From contig NZ_RQVN01000003.1 of assembly GCF_003992135.1 (NCBI RefSeq), positions 62,001 to 126,000 of the forward strand: DNA of 64,000 bases, written 5' to 3'. The translations under genes and the position numbers were made by a program. Below are positions 10,582 to 19,929 of this stretch, piece by piece; the first letter of the stretch is position 1, and every line of letters starts with the position of its first letter. The stretch comes from Veillonella sp. VA142. GTDB lineage: Bacteria; Bacillota; Negativicutes; Veillonellales; Veillonellaceae. Under the pieces are notes generated by a model that made no database searches, had not been told where the DNA came from, and saw nothing but the letters and a program-made list of their open reading frames with translations.

Positions 10582-11925
10582 ATGACGATGCGGATGGATG
10601 GTCGTGGTGTAAAAGATATACGCCCAGTGAAGATCACTAGGCATTACACTGCCTACGCAGAGGGATCTGTCTTAATTGAATGTGGTAATACAAAAGTGCT
10701 TTGTACGGCTAGTGTTGAGGATCGTGTTCCCCGCTTTTTGAAAGGCACTGGTACGGGCTGGGTGACAGCAGAATACTCTTTGTTGCCACGAGCTACACAT
10801 ACCCGTGTACCTAGAGAAGCAGCAAAAGGTAAACAGACAGGGCGCACGGTGGAAATCCAACGTTTGATTGGACGTGCTTTGCGAGCTGTTGTAGACTTAG
10901 AGGCCCTAGGGGAAGTATCCATTACAGTAGATTGTGATGTACTACAAGCTGATGGTGGTACTCGCACAGCTTCTATTACAGGTGCTTTTGTGGCCTTAGT
11001 GGATGCCATCTATTCCATCTATGATGGGTATGGCAAATTTCCAGTAACAGACTATTTAGCAGCTATTTCCATGGGTATCGGTGAAGAGGGTCCTATGCTA
11101 GATTTGTGTTATGAAGAAGATAGCGCAGCTGTTGTGGATATGAATGTGGTCTGTACCGGAAAGGGCCAATTAGTGGAAGTACAAGGTACAGGGGAACATG
11201 GGACTTTTACAAGAGATGAATTAAATAGCCTATTAGATTTAGGTGAAGCTGGTACTCAGCAGTTGATGCAAGCACAACGTGAAGCATTAGGCGAAATTGG
11301 ACATATGGTGGGCCATGAAAATGCACCGAAAGCAGTAGTATTAGCCACACGGAATAAGGGAAAAATTCGTGAGTTCACCGCAGCGTTTGAAGAATTAGGA
11401 TTTGAAGTACGTACCGTGGATGATGTTGTGGACGTGGAAGAACCCGAGGAAGTTGGTACTACTTTTATGGAAAATGCAGAATTGAAAGCTTTATATTATG
11501 CAGAGGCTTGTGGTCTTCCATGTGTAGCTGATGATTCTGGACTAGAAGTAGATGCCTTAGGCGGTGCACCAGGTGTATTATCTGCACGTTTTGCAGGAGA
11601 ACATGGTAACGATGCAGCGAACAACGCGCGATTGGTGAAAGAGCTAGCGGATGTACCAGAAGAAGCGAGAACAGCACGCTATCAATGTGCTCTTGTATGG
11701 GCTATACCAAATGGGCAGTGTATCCGTGCTACCGGTACGTGTGAAGGGCTGATTCAGTTAACACCGATGGGAAAAGGTGGATTTGGTTATGATCCATACT
11801 TTTACATTCCAAAATTAAAAACGACCATGGCTAATATTTCTATGGAACAAAAGCAGACTATTAGCCATAGAGGCAAGGCGTTACGGACGCTAGTGGAGCA
11901 ATTGCGACACACTATAATTAAGTAA
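10582..11925 (+). CDS. rph-rdgB: Fusion of RNase PH and XTP/dITP pyrophosphatase (RdgB/HAM1)
   Basis: One 447-residue frame encodes two enzymes. Residues about 1-245 are RNase PH, the phosphate-dependent 3' exonuclease that trims tRNA precursors: [11 protein letters not shown] at the start, [18 protein letters not shown], and the [15 protein letters not shown] region. Residues about 250-447 are the house-cleaning nucleotide pyrophosphatase: [13 protein letters not shown], then [24 protein letters not shown], and S-H-R-G-K-A-L. The two genes are often neighbours in Firmicutes; here they are joined without a stop. GAGG precedes the ATG at 10582; ATG at 10588 is an alternative start. Both active sites look intact. 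Confidence 0.95.
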   Translation: MTMRMDGRGVKDIRPVKITRHYTAYAEGSVLIECGNTKVLCTASVEDRVPRFLKGTGTGWVTAEYSLLPRATHTRVPREAAKGKQTGRTVEIQRLIGRALRAVVDLEALGEVSITVDCDVLQADGGTRTASITGAFVALVDAIYSIYDGYGKFPVTDYLAAISMGIGEEGPMLDLCYEEDSAAVVDMNVVCTGKGQLVEVQGTGEHGTFTRDELNSLLDLGEAGTQQLMQAQREALGEIGHMVGHENAPKAVVLATRNKGKIREFTAAFEELGFEVRTVDDVVDVEEPEEVGTTFMENAELKALYYAEACGLPCVADDSGLEVDALGGAPGVLSARFAGEHGNDAANNARLVKELADVPEEARTARYQCALVWAIPNGQCIRATGTCEGLIQLTPMGKGGFGYDPYFYIPKLKTTMANISMEQKQTISHRGKALRTLVEQLRHTIIK

Positions 11926-11960
11926 TTAATAAAAAAATGAAAATTTTATATCGAAAGTCT

Positions 11961-11989
11961 TGAATATATAAATGTAATTCGATATAATA
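11961..11989 (+). promoter_or_regulatory. Promoter of speD
   Basis: TTGAAT (11961-11966) and TATAAT (11984-11989) are 17 bases apart, 36 bases before the speD start. Confidence 0.65.
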
Positions 11990-12024
11990 AAAGTAGGTAT
12001 TATAAGGAAGGCAGATATTAAGTT

Positions 12025-12813
12025 ATGGATACATCTGTAAAATCAAATAAAATGAAGCTTTATGGGTTTAACAATTTAACGAAAACCTTGAGTTTTAATA
12101 TTTATGATATTTGTTATACGCGTACAGAAGAAGAAAAACGCCAATATATTGAATACATTGATGAAGTTTATAATGCACAGCGTTTGACTGATATTTTAAC
12201 AGAGGTTTCACATATTATCGGAGCTAATGTTCTCAATGTGGCAAAGCAAGACTATGATCCACAGGGAGCAAGTGTAACGATTCTGATCTCGGAAGAACCT
12301 GTTGACAAAGTAGAGAAAGATGATGTGGTGATGCATCTCGATAAATCTCACTTGACAGTTCATACTTACCCTGAAAGTCATCCAGATAACGGAGTAAGTA
12401 CATTTCGTGCAGATATTGATGTATCCACGTGTGGTCAAATTTCTCCACTTAACGCATTGAACTATCTCATCGATAGCTTTGATTCAGATATCATTAGCTT
12501 AGATTACAGAGTGCGTGGTTTCACTCGCGATATTCATGGTAAAAAATTATTCATGGATCATCGCATGAACTCCATTCAAAATTACATTAACTCTAAAACT
12601 CGTAATCTCTACAATATGATTGATGTGAATGTGTATCAAGAAAATATTTTCCATACCAAAATGATGCTGAAAGAGTACGATATTAATAATTATTTGTTTG
12701 GTATTACCGAAGAAGATTTGACGCTGAAAGAGCGTAAGCAAATCAACCAACAACTCAAACAAGAGATGGCGGAAATATTCTACGGTAGAAACTTACCATC
12801 ATTGAAAATCTAG
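12025..12813 (+). CDS. speD: S-adenosylmethionine decarboxylase proenzyme, E. coli type
   Basis: Makes decarboxylated SAM, the aminopropyl donor for spermidine synthesis. The 262-residue length and the sequence [14 protein letters not shown] match the longer gamma-proteobacterial class rather than the 120-residue Bacillus class. Self-cleavage, which forms the pyruvoyl group, is expected between K107 and S108 in [14 protein letters not shown]. The conserved cysteine region [14 protein letters not shown] is near residue 137. No spermidine synthase gene is next to it; a malic enzyme follows after 11 bases, an unexpected partner. The ATG at 12025 is preceded by AAGGAAGG. Confidence 0.94.
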   Translation: MDTSVKSNKMKLYGFNNLTKTLSFNIYDICYTRTEEEKRQYIEYIDEVYNAQRLTDILTEVSHIIGANVLNVAKQDYDPQGASVTILISEEPVDKVEKDDVVMHLDKSHLTVHTYPESHPDNGVSTFRADIDVSTCGQISPLNALNYLIDSFDSDIISLDYRVRGFTRDIHGKKLFMDHRMNSIQNYINSKTRNLYNMIDVNVYQENIFHTKMMLKEYDINNYLFGITEEDLTLKERKQINQQLKQEMAEIFYGRNLPSLKI

Positions 12814-12824
12814 GAGGTTTTCCC

Positions 12825-14012
12825 ATGGACGTAAAACAAGAAGCAATTGAAAAACGCTTGGAACTAAAAGGTTTCTTGCAAACTGGAACAAAATATGAAT
12901 TAAAAGATGCTCATGATTTAACAGTGGCATACACTCCAGGTGTAGCGGAACCGTGCCTTCACATCAAAGAAGATGAAGACAAATCCTTCGACTTAACATG
13001 TCGTTCTAATATGGTAGCTGTAGTATCTGACGGCACTCGTGTATTAGGTTTAGGCGATATCGGAGCTGCTGCTGCGATTCCAGTTATGGAAGGTAAATCC
13101 TTATTGTTCAAACGCTTTGGTAATGTAGATTGCATTCCTTTGGTGATTGATACAAAAGATCCAGACGTATTAATCAATACTGTGAAATTGGTACAAAAAA
13201 ACTTCGCTGGCATTAACTTAGAAGATATTTCTTCTCCTAAATGCTACGAAATCGAAAATCGCTTGAAAAAAGAATTGGAAATCCCAGTATTCCATGATGA
13301 CCAACACGGTACAGCTATCGCTTGCTTGGCAGGTGTAAAAGCAGCCCTTCGTTTCGTGAAAAAAGATTTGTCCAAAGTAAAAATCGTTGTAAATGGTGCT
13401 GGGGCAGCAGGTGCGAACATCGCTCGTATATTATACTTAGCAGGCGCTCGTGATATTACATTGATGGTAAGCTCTGGCGTATTGAATAAAGACTACAAAC
13501 GTCTTGATTCTTTGCAAGCTGAATTGATCAAAACATTAGGCCAAGAAACAAAAACTGGCAACTTGGCAGAAATTGCAAAAGGCGCTGACGTATTGTTAGG
13601 TGTATCTGCAGCAGGTGCTTTCACAAAAGAAATTTTGGAAAGCTTAGCTGACGATGCTATCGTATTTGCTATGGCTAACCCTAACCCAGAAGTAATGTAC
13701 GATGATGCGAAAGCAGCTGGTGTACGTGTCATGGGTACAGGCCGTAGTGATGCGCCGAACCAAATCAATAACGTGAACGTATTCCCTGGTATTTTCCGTG
13801 GCGCCATCGACGTACAAGCACGTGAAATCAATGATGAAATGAAATTGGCAGCGGCTGACGCATTAGCAGCTCTTGTCACTGATGAAGAATTAGCAGAAGA
13901 CTATGTAGTAGCTAATGCCTTCGATAAACGCGTTCCATTGGCAGTGGCTAAAGCTGTAGCTGAAACAGCTATTAAAACAGGTGTAGCTCGTAAAACAGAA
14001 GTTCCATACTAA
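12825..14012 (+). CDS. Malic enzyme (malate dehydrogenase, oxaloacetate-decarboxylating)
   Basis: Converts malate to pyruvate and CO2 with reduction of NAD(P). The 395-residue protein matches the short prokaryotic malic enzymes: V-A-Y-T-P-G-V-A-E-P near residue 30, S-D-G-T-R-V-L-G-L-G-D-I-G-A near 69, the metal-site region P-V-F-H-D-D-Q-H-G-T-A near 156, the dinucleotide fold V-N-G-A-G-A-A-G-A-N near 189, and A-M-A-N-P-N-P-E near 286. The start has TAGGAGGT upstream. It probably shares a transcript with speD (11-base gap) and ends at a strong terminator. In a lactate/malate fermenter it would connect C4 acids with pyruvate. Cofactor preference cannot be read. Confidence 0.94.
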   Translation: MDVKQEAIEKRLELKGFLQTGTKYELKDAHDLTVAYTPGVAEPCLHIKEDEDKSFDLTCRSNMVAVVSDGTRVLGLGDIGAAAAIPVMEGKSLLFKRFGNVDCIPLVIDTKDPDVLINTVKLVQKNFAGINLEDISSPKCYEIENRLKKELEIPVFHDDQHGTAIACLAGVKAALRFVKKDLSKVKIVVNGAGAAGANIARILYLAGARDITLMVSSGVLNKDYKRLDSLQAELIKTLGQETKTGNLAEIAKGADVLLGVSAAGAFTKEILESLADDAIVFAMANPNPEVMYDDAKAAGVRVMGTGRSDAPNQINNVNVFPGIFRGAIDVQAREINDEMKLAAADALAALVTDEELAEDYVVANAFDKRVPLAVAKAVAETAIKTGVARKTEVPY

Positions 14013-14035
14013 GATAAAGAACTTTTAATATATTA

Positions 14036-14077
14036 TAGAGGTAGGTTGAAGTGTTGACTCAACCTACCTCTATTTTT
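14036..14077 (+). terminator. Terminator after the malic enzyme gene
   Basis: A perfect 14-bp stem (14036-14049 with 14059-14072) has a 9-base loop and ends in five T. Confidence 0.9.
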
Positions 14078-14207
14078 AGGTTCTATAATACATGTGTATA
14101 TGGATTCAGTATATAGAACCTGGATATGTGAGATAATCCATATGCCAAAATCTTCCTATACATGGTACAATAAGTATATAGGGATATTGGAGTCAGGAGG
14201 TATAAGT

Positions 14208-14996
14208 ATGCTTATGTTTATGCAAGTGCAGCAGCCTAAAACAGTAGAAGAGGCGCATGCACTGATGGTGAAGCAAAAGATGGCACCTATCTTAGCAGGT
14301 GGTTGCTGGACACGGTTGGGAAATCGTAAATGGCCTATGGTAATTGACTTGTCTGAATTAGGGCTTCGTTATATTGAAGAAGAGAACACAGAATTTCGTA
14401 TTGGTGCCATGGCTACACAACGGGATGTAGAGGTGTATGAACCATTTAAAACATTCTGTGGCGGGGTGCTCCCAAAAGCTGTGAAAGATATTTTAGGTGT
14501 TCAATTCCGAAGCATGGCTACCATGGGGGGATCAATAGCAGCCAAATTTGGCTTCTCTGATATTATTCCTGCCTTATTAGCATTACGAGCAGAGGTACGT
14601 TTGTTTGAGGCAGGCCGTATGCCAATAGAACAATACTTAACCTATGGAACTAGAGATTTATTACTTGAGATTATTGTGCCTAAACAAGAAACGCCAGTGG
14701 CGATTGAGGCATTGCGGAAATCGACTTCAGATTTCCCATATTTAACGGGATCTGCTCGATTAGATGATCAAGGCTACTCAGTATATATTGGTTGTCGACC
14801 AGGAAAACCTGCATTAGCAACAAAAGCTTGCCAGATAATCAATGAAAAAGGCTTAGATGCTTTGGATGAAGCGGTAAGTTTGATTCAAGAAAACCTATCC
14901 TTTCAAAGTAACTCACATGCAAGTGCAGAGTATCGCTTAGAGATGGCAAAAAACATGTTTAAACGATTGGTAAAAGAGGTGGCACAATGGAAATAA
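14208..14996 (+). CDS. Molybdenum hydroxylase FAD-binding subunit (xanthine dehydrogenase family)
   Basis: Carries FAD and passes electrons from the iron-sulfur subunit to the acceptor. The 262 residues are typical of the CoxM/XdhB family. The N-terminal FAD-binding motif is A-P-I-L-A-G-G-C-W-T-R-L-G near residue 29, and a second FAD loop is R-S-M-A-T-M-G-G-S-I-A near 101. The start at 14208 is chosen because CAGGAGGTATAAGT directly precedes it; an in-frame ATG at 14094 would add a 38-residue tail and has no ribosome site. It overlaps the next gene by 10 bases. The real substrate (xanthine, another purine, nicotinate) is open. Confidence 0.9.
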   Translation: MLMFMQVQQPKTVEEAHALMVKQKMAPILAGGCWTRLGNRKWPMVIDLSELGLRYIEEENTEFRIGAMATQRDVEVYEPFKTFCGGVLPKAVKDILGVQFRSMATMGGSIAAKFGFSDIIPALLALRAEVRLFEAGRMPIEQYLTYGTRDLLLEIIVPKQETPVAIEALRKSTSDFPYLTGSARLDDQGYSVYIGCRPGKPALATKACQIINEKGLDALDEAVSLIQENLSFQSNSHASAEYRLEMAKNMFKRLVKEVAQWK

Positions 14997-15442
14997 TGTT
15001 ACAAGTGAACGGAGTGAAACGAAAAGTTCTCATCGAAACAGATGAAATGTTATTGGAAACATTACGTAACTTAGGTTTTTATAGCGTACGTTGCGGTTGT
15101 GATACCACGAACTGCGGTTTATGTACAGTGTGGGTAGATGGCGATCCTATCTTATCTTGCGCGTACCCTACTTTTAGAGCGGTGAATCATGAGATTACTA
15201 CCCTAGAAGGTGTCGCAGAAGAGGCAGCTCAATTAGCAGATTGCTTAGCAGAAGAAGGTGCTGACCAATGTGGTTACTGCACAACGGGCATGATGATGAG
15301 TGCGATTGCACTACGTCGTAAATACCCAAATGCTACGGACGAAGAAATTAAAGCTTACCTAAACAATAATTTATGCCGTTGTACAGGTTATGAATCACAT
15401 ATGCGGGGGATTCGTAAATTTTTAGGAGGCGAAACACTATGA
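14987..15442 (+). CDS. Molybdenum hydroxylase 2Fe-2S subunit
   Basis: Electron-transfer subunit with two [2Fe-2S] clusters, 151 residues. The N-terminal ferredoxin-like domain has C38, C43, C46 and C58 (G-C-D-T-T-N-C-G-L-C, then S-C). The C-terminal four-helix domain has Q-C-G-Y-C-T-T-G near residue 100 and C-R-C-T-G-Y near 134. All cluster ligands expected of the CoxS/XdhC-type subunit are present. It overlaps the FAD subunit gene by 10 bases and the Mo subunit gene by 4, so the three chains are translationally coupled. Confidence 0.95.
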   Translation: MEIMLQVNGVKRKVLIETDEMLLETLRNLGFYSVRCGCDTTNCGLCTVWVDGDPILSCAYPTFRAVNHEITTLEGVAEEAAQLADCLAEEGADQCGYCTTGMMMSAIALRRKYPNATDEEIKAYLNNNLCRCTGYESHMRGIRKFLGGETL

Positions 15443-17721
15443 AACACTTAGGACAGAGTTATAAGAAAATAGACTCCACAACGATTTTGAGTGGTAAAGC
15501 AGCCTATACAGAAGATTTTATTCCATCGAATGCCTTATGTATTAAGATTCTTCGTAGCCCTCATGCATTTGCTAAAATTGTAGACATTAATATTGAGGCA
15601 GCTTTGAAAGTACCAGGGGTGGAGGCTATTTATACTTATAAAGATGTGCCACAAACTAGATTTACTTTGGCTGGGCAAAGTTATCCAGAACCATCTGCAT
15701 ACGATATGTTGATTTTAGATCAAGTGGTTCGTTATGTAGGAGATGAAGTAGCGATAATCGTGGCTGTGGATGAACGGACAGCATTAAAAGCCATGCCTCT
15801 CATCAAAGTACAATATGAGGTGTATGAACCAGTTTTGGATATACACACAGCAATCGACCATCCAAGTATCATTCATGATGAAGAAGACTTCCACTATAAT
15901 TTTCCAGTAGGGGGCGATCCGAAACGAAATATTGCTTGTTCCTATAGTCATGTGGTGGGGGATTTAGAAGCGGAGTTGGCAAAGTGTGATTATGTAGTAG
16001 AAGAGTCTTACTTTGACCAAGCTACTTTACAATCGGCGATGGAAACGTTTAGAACATTTGCTACCATTGACCAATTTAACCGTCTTGTCATCACGAGTTC
16101 CACACAAGTACCATTTCATATTCGTAGACATGTGGCACGTGCATTAGGGCTTTCAGCGGCTCAAATTCGTGTTATCAAACCTCGTATTGGCGGTGGTTTC
16201 GGATCTAAACAAACAGGCTGCACAGAAATGTTCCCAGCTTTTGTGACGTGGAAATTGAAAAAACCATCCTATATCATATACGATCGTCACGAAGCCAATA
16301 ACTGTTCTACCAGTCGACATGCACGGGATTGGAAAATTCGTGTAGGGGCTACAAAAGACGGCATTATCCAAGTCATTGATATGGTAGCTGTATCTGATGC
16401 TGGCGCACATGGTAGCCATGCGTTGACGACTCTCACAGCAGGGGAACATAAATCCTTGCCATTATATAATAAAACGAAAGCGATTCGTTATGAGTCGAAC
16501 GTTGTATACACGAACCATATGCCAGGTGGTGCATTCCGTGGCTATGGGGCTACAGAAGCCTTGTGGCCGTTGGAGTGTGCTATTACGAAATTAGCACATA
16601 CCATGGGTGTGGACGAAATTGAGTTGCGATTGAAAAACTTAATTAGTGTAGGAGAAACAGCACAATCTTTCGACCCAGGAGAAGTGTTGGAATCGGGTTT
16701 ATTAAGAGAAGCTATCCAAAAGGCGAAAGAAATGTCTAATTGGGATAATCGCCCTAAATCTTGGAAAATTGATGACCGTTATAGAGGCGGTTTGGGGGTA
16801 GCCCTTGCATTCCAAGGTTCTGGGATTGCTAACATAGATACTGCTTCCGTAGAAGTGCGTATGTTGGATGATGGTACTTATATGTTGTTTACAGGTTCTA
16901 CAGATATGGGTCAGGGGTCCAATACGGTATTGGCTCAAATTGCCTGTGAAACCTTGGGCTGTCCGATGGATATGATGGTAGTCTATGAGGCAGATACGGA
17001 TGTGGTACCATTCGACCCAGGCTCCTATGCATCGAGCGCGACTTATGTGACTGGGACAGCTACTAAATTAGCTTGTGACGAATTGAAAGAAAAAATCTTA
17101 CAAGAGTTTGGTCGCATTTTAGACGTGGATCCTAGCACTCTTTCATTTGATGGGGAAAAAGCGTGGACTGCAGATGGTTCTAAAACAATGACGACTCAAG
17201 AATTGGCTCCGAAACTTGTGTTAGGATCGAAAGGTCACTACTTAAGCGGCATGGCTACTTGGGGTAGTGAAACATCGCCACCGCCTTTCATGGTGGGCAT
17301 TGCAGAGGTGAAAGTAGACCTAGAAACAGGTAAGGTCATTCCTCAAGAATACTATGGCGTTGTCGATTGCGGTACCATTGTGAATCGAAACTTGGCACAA
17401 GTCCAAGCCGAAGGAGGCATTGTACAAGGAATTGGTATGGCATTGTATGAAGAAATTCGCTATTCTTCTCGTGGTGTATTAGAAACGAATAACTTTATGC
17501 ATTACAAATTACCAACACGGTTAGATACTGGTAGAATCCATGTGGATTTTGTAGAATCCTATGAACCAACTGGTGCTTATGGTGTTAAATCGATTGGAGA
17601 AGTTGTTATTAATACATCTTGTCCAGCGATTCAAGGAGCAATTTTGAATGCTACAGGTGCTGAGGTGACAACATTACCAATGATTCCAGAACGTGTATAT
17701 ACAGCATTACAAAATAAATAA
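15439..17721 (+). CDS. Molybdenum hydroxylase large (molybdopterin-binding) subunit
   Basis: Catalytic subunit of a xanthine-dehydrogenase-family enzyme, 760 residues. Conserved elements in order are F-I-P-S-N-A-L-C-I-K-I-L-R-S-P-H near 30, G-D-E-V-A near 98, G-G-G-F-G-S-K-Q near 252, G-A-F-R-G-Y-G-A-T-E-A near 362, G-S-T-D-M-G-Q-G-S-N near 486, and the C-terminal G-V-K-S-I-G-E-V-V, whose Glu is the expected catalytic base. Because yqeB- and yqeC-type genes follow, it may be one of the selenium-dependent molybdenum hydroxylases, which hold labile selenium rather than selenocysteine. This is inferred from neighbours only. The substrate is unknown; purines are the most frequent in this clade. 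Confidence 0.92.
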   Translation: MKHLGQSYKKIDSTTILSGKAAYTEDFIPSNALCIKILRSPHAFAKIVDINIEAALKVPGVEAIYTYKDVPQTRFTLAGQSYPEPSAYDMLILDQVVRYVGDEVAIIVAVDERTALKAMPLIKVQYEVYEPVLDIHTAIDHPSIIHDEEDFHYNFPVGGDPKRNIACSYSHVVGDLEAELAKCDYVVEESYFDQATLQSAMETFRTFATIDQFNRLVITSSTQVPFHIRRHVARALGLSAAQIRVIKPRIGGGFGSKQTGCTEMFPAFVTWKLKKPSYIIYDRHEANNCSTSRHARDWKIRVGATKDGIIQVIDMVAVSDAGAHGSHALTTLTAGEHKSLPLYNKTKAIRYESNVVYTNHMPGGAFRGYGATEALWPLECAITKLAHTMGVDEIELRLKNLISVGETAQSFDPGEVLESGLLREAIQKAKEMSNWDNRPKSWKIDDRYRGGLGVALAFQGSGIANIDTASVEVRMLDDGTYMLFTGSTDMGQGSNTVLAQIACETLGCPMDMMVVYEADTDVVPFDPGSYASSATYVTGTATKLACDELKEKILQEFGRILDVDPSTLSFDGEKAWTADGSKTMTTQELAPKLVLGSKGHYLSGMATWGSETSPPPFMVGIAEVKVDLETGKVIPQEYYGVVDCGTIVNRNLAQVQAEGGIVQGIGMALYEEIRYSSRGVLETNNFMHYKLPTRLDTGRIHVDFVESYEPTGAYGVKSIGEVVINTSCPAIQGAILNATGAEVTTLPMIPERVYTALQNK

Positions 17722-17747
17722 GTAAAACTAGCAATAGGAGATACAAG

Positions 17748-18503
17748 ATGGGCGATAAGAAGTACTGGGAGTCTTTGTTAGAGCCAGGGATTATAGCTGT
17801 CGTAGGGGCTGGTGGCAAAACGACAGTCGTATCTAGACTAGGTGCTGTGGCAGTCAGTTTAGAGCGACCAGTTCTGGTAACAACTACAACAAAGATGGGC
17901 TCTGCGCAAGTGGCTCCCTGGAATCCCTACTATGGGGATGACCTAGCACTTGGTGAAACTCATATTGTAGAACAAATGAAACGGGGTCAGATCGGATCTT
18001 GGTTCCAAGCGGTAGCCGGTCATAAAGTAGTAGGCCTAGAACCAGGATTACTGGATACATTGCATGATCATCATCCAGATTGGTCCATTGTTGTTGAGGC
18101 AGATGGGGCGAAAACGAAATGGTTAAAAGCCCCTAAGCCTCATGAACCAGTGATACCCAGTACAACGACGACTACCATTGCGGTAGTGAATATGCAGGTT
18201 TTAGGCAAACCGCTCACAGAGGATTATGTACATCGCATAGAAGAAGTGCAATCCATTATAGGGATTCCCGTGGGAGATGCGATTACACCCGCAGGAGTGG
18301 CAAAGCTATTAGAACATGAGAAAGGAATCTTTCAATATGCTCGCGGGAAGCGTGTTGTTTTCTGTACAGGATGTGATACGGTAACCCCATCGATGAGAGA
18401 TGTATTTTTACAATCATTACAAGCTCTTCCATTACACAAAGTAGTATTGGCTAATGGGTATCGTGAACATTGTTGTATACAGAGGATAGTAACATGGCTA
18501 TAG
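17748..18503 (+). CDS. yqeC: YqeC-like putative selenium-dependent hydroxylase accessory protein
   Basis: A 251-residue protein with an N-terminal P-loop V-V-G-A-G-G-K-T-T-V (about residues 18-27), followed by L-V-T-T-T-T-K-M and V-E-A-D-G-A-K near residue 122. This matches the YqeC family, which co-occurs with selenium-dependent molybdenum hydroxylases; its biochemical role is not established. It starts 26 bases after the Mo subunit gene with ATAGGAGATACAAG upstream. Its 3' end overlaps the next gene by 10 bases. The family call is good; the function is inferred from genomic association. Confidence 0.8.
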   Translation: MGDKKYWESLLEPGIIAVVGAGGKTTVVSRLGAVAVSLERPVLVTTTTKMGSAQVAPWNPYYGDDLALGETHIVEQMKRGQIGSWFQAVAGHKVVGLEPGLLDTLHDHHPDWSIVVEADGAKTKWLKAPKPHEPVIPSTTTTTIAVVNMQVLGKPLTEDYVHRIEEVQSIIGIPVGDAITPAGVAKLLEHEKGIFQYARGKRVVFCTGCDTVTPSMRDVFLQSLQALPLHKVVLANGYREHCCIQRIVTWL

Positions 18504-19147
18504 GGTGTGTATTATTAGGTGCTGGACAATCGAAACGTATGGGAAGCGCCAAGCAATTATTAACGTATCAAGGACGCACCTTATTGGAGATTGCCCTATC
18601 TAAATATAGTATGGTACAGCCACTGGCGGTGGTAATCGATCCACGTATGGGTGTGGATGATATGGTACGTAAGGTACAGGGGATTCCAATTCTTAATGAG
18701 CAACCACAGTTAGGGCAGGGCACATCGATTCGTTTAGGGGTAGAGTCCTTATTACAATGGGAATGTATGCAGAAAGAACGCCTAGAAGCGATTCTATGTG
18801 GTGTCATCGATCAACCCTTATTGAATATACAAGTCATTGATGAATTGTGTCATGCTTTCAGGAATATAGGTGATGAAAAAACCATTGTACAACCTCAGTA
18901 TGGACCGGACAAAGAACGAGGAAATCCCGTCGTATTTGGAAGATATTGGGCAGATGCATTGCGCTTAATTCCTGGTGATAGGGGTGGTCGTGTTATTCTT
19001 AAAGGTGATGGAGCTCCTTATGTGAAACATGTATGGCTTGAAAGGCAATGTACTATGCATAGTGGTATAGATGTTGATACGAAAGAAGACTATGAACGTA
19101 TCGTGAGCGAAGGAGGACCTTATGAAACCAATCATTTTAATCCGTAG
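18494..19147 (+). CDS. MocA/MobA-like molybdenum cofactor nucleotidyltransferase
   Basis: Probably attaches CMP (or GMP) to molybdopterin to make the dinucleotide cofactor of the hydroxylase. The 217-residue product opens with the NTP-transferase signature G-C-V-L-L-G-A-G-Q-S-K-R-M-G-S-A-K-Q-L-L. It also has G-V-I-D-Q-P-L-L near residue 105 and R-G-N-P-V-V-F-G near 143, as in the MocA/YgfJ group. ATG 18494 is chosen because AGAGGATAG precedes it; a TTG eight codons upstream is less likely. It overlaps yqeC by 10 bases and yqeB by 26. Xanthine-dehydrogenase-type enzymes usually need the cytosine form, so MocA is favoured over MobA. Confidence 0.85.
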   Translation: MAIGCVLLGAGQSKRMGSAKQLLTYQGRTLLEIALSKYSMVQPLAVVIDPRMGVDDMVRKVQGIPILNEQPQLGQGTSIRLGVESLLQWECMQKERLEAILCGVIDQPLLNIQVIDELCHAFRNIGDEKTIVQPQYGPDKERGNPVVFGRYWADALRLIPGDRGGRVILKGDGAPYVKHVWLERQCTMHSGIDVDTKEDYERIVSEGGPYETNHFNP

Positions 19148-19925
19148 TGGTGGAGATGTGGCATCTGGTGCTGTGTATCGATTGTGGCGGGCAGGGTATC
19201 CTGTGGTGATTAATGAAATCGCCATTCCTACTATGATTCGTAGAGAAGTATCTTATGGGAATGCCGTACATCGAGGAGAAATGATTTTAGAACGCTTGCG
19301 CTCTCGCCATGTACCCTTGCAAGATGTACCAAAATTGTTAGCTAGCCGTGAGGCAATTCCTGTAGTGACTGAGCCTTATGAAACCTTGTTAGCTACCATA
19401 CAGCCGACTATTGTTGTAGATGCGATTTTAGCAAAGCGAAATATAGGGACTCAAAAAACTGACGCCTCGCTCGTCATCGGATGTGGTCCCGGATTTAACG
19501 CTGGTAAGGATGTCCATGTTGTGGTTGAAACCATGCGAGGCCATACTTTGGGACGATGCATTTATGAAGGACCAGCTCTGGCGAATACAGGTATTCCGGG
19601 CAATGTGGGAGGCTATACTCATGAGCGAGTGATACACTCCCCAGAGGAAGGACTATTTGTTGCGAAAAGCCATATTGGAGATCAAGTGGAGGCAGGCTCT
19701 ATTATAGGCTACGTAGAGAATGTACCAGTGCATGCAAAAATTACAGGTACCTTGCGAGGCATCTTAGCTTCTAATATTTTAGTAACGAAAGGTTTTAAAT
19801 TAGCGGATATAGACGCACGATGTGAAGATAGTCATTGTTTTACTATATCGGATAAAGCATTAGCTGTCGGCGGTGGTGTGATGGAGGCTATCACTGCATG
19901 GGAATATGAGCAGATAAAGGAGTAG
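19122..19925 (+). CDS. yqeB: YqeB-like selenium-dependent molybdenum hydroxylase system protein
   Basis: A 267-residue protein of the EF2563/YqeB family, found next to selenium-dependent molybdenum hydroxylases. Visible features are the N-terminal I-R-S-G-G-D-V-A-S-G-A-V-Y-R-L near residues 7-21, V-V-D-A-I-L-A-K-R-N near 87, I-G-C-G-P-G-F-N-A-G near 105, and a C-terminal half resembling a biotinyl-lipoyl-like fold (G-D-Q-V-E-A-G-S-I-I-G). The exact role is unknown; involvement in selenium insertion or delivery has been proposed for the family. It overlaps the cytidylyltransferase gene by 26 bases and is followed after 4 bases by the XdhC-type gene. Confidence 0.82.
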   Translation: MKPIILIRSGGDVASGAVYRLWRAGYPVVINEIAIPTMIRREVSYGNAVHRGEMILERLRSRHVPLQDVPKLLASREAIPVVTEPYETLLATIQPTIVVDAILAKRNIGTQKTDASLVIGCGPGFNAGKDVHVVVETMRGHTLGRCIYEGPALANTGIPGNVGGYTHERVIHSPEEGLFVAKSHIGDQVEAGSIIGYVENVPVHAKITGTLRGILASNILVTKGFKLADIDARCEDSHCFTISDKALAVGGGVMEAITAWEYEQIKE

Positions 19926-19929
19926 TACC

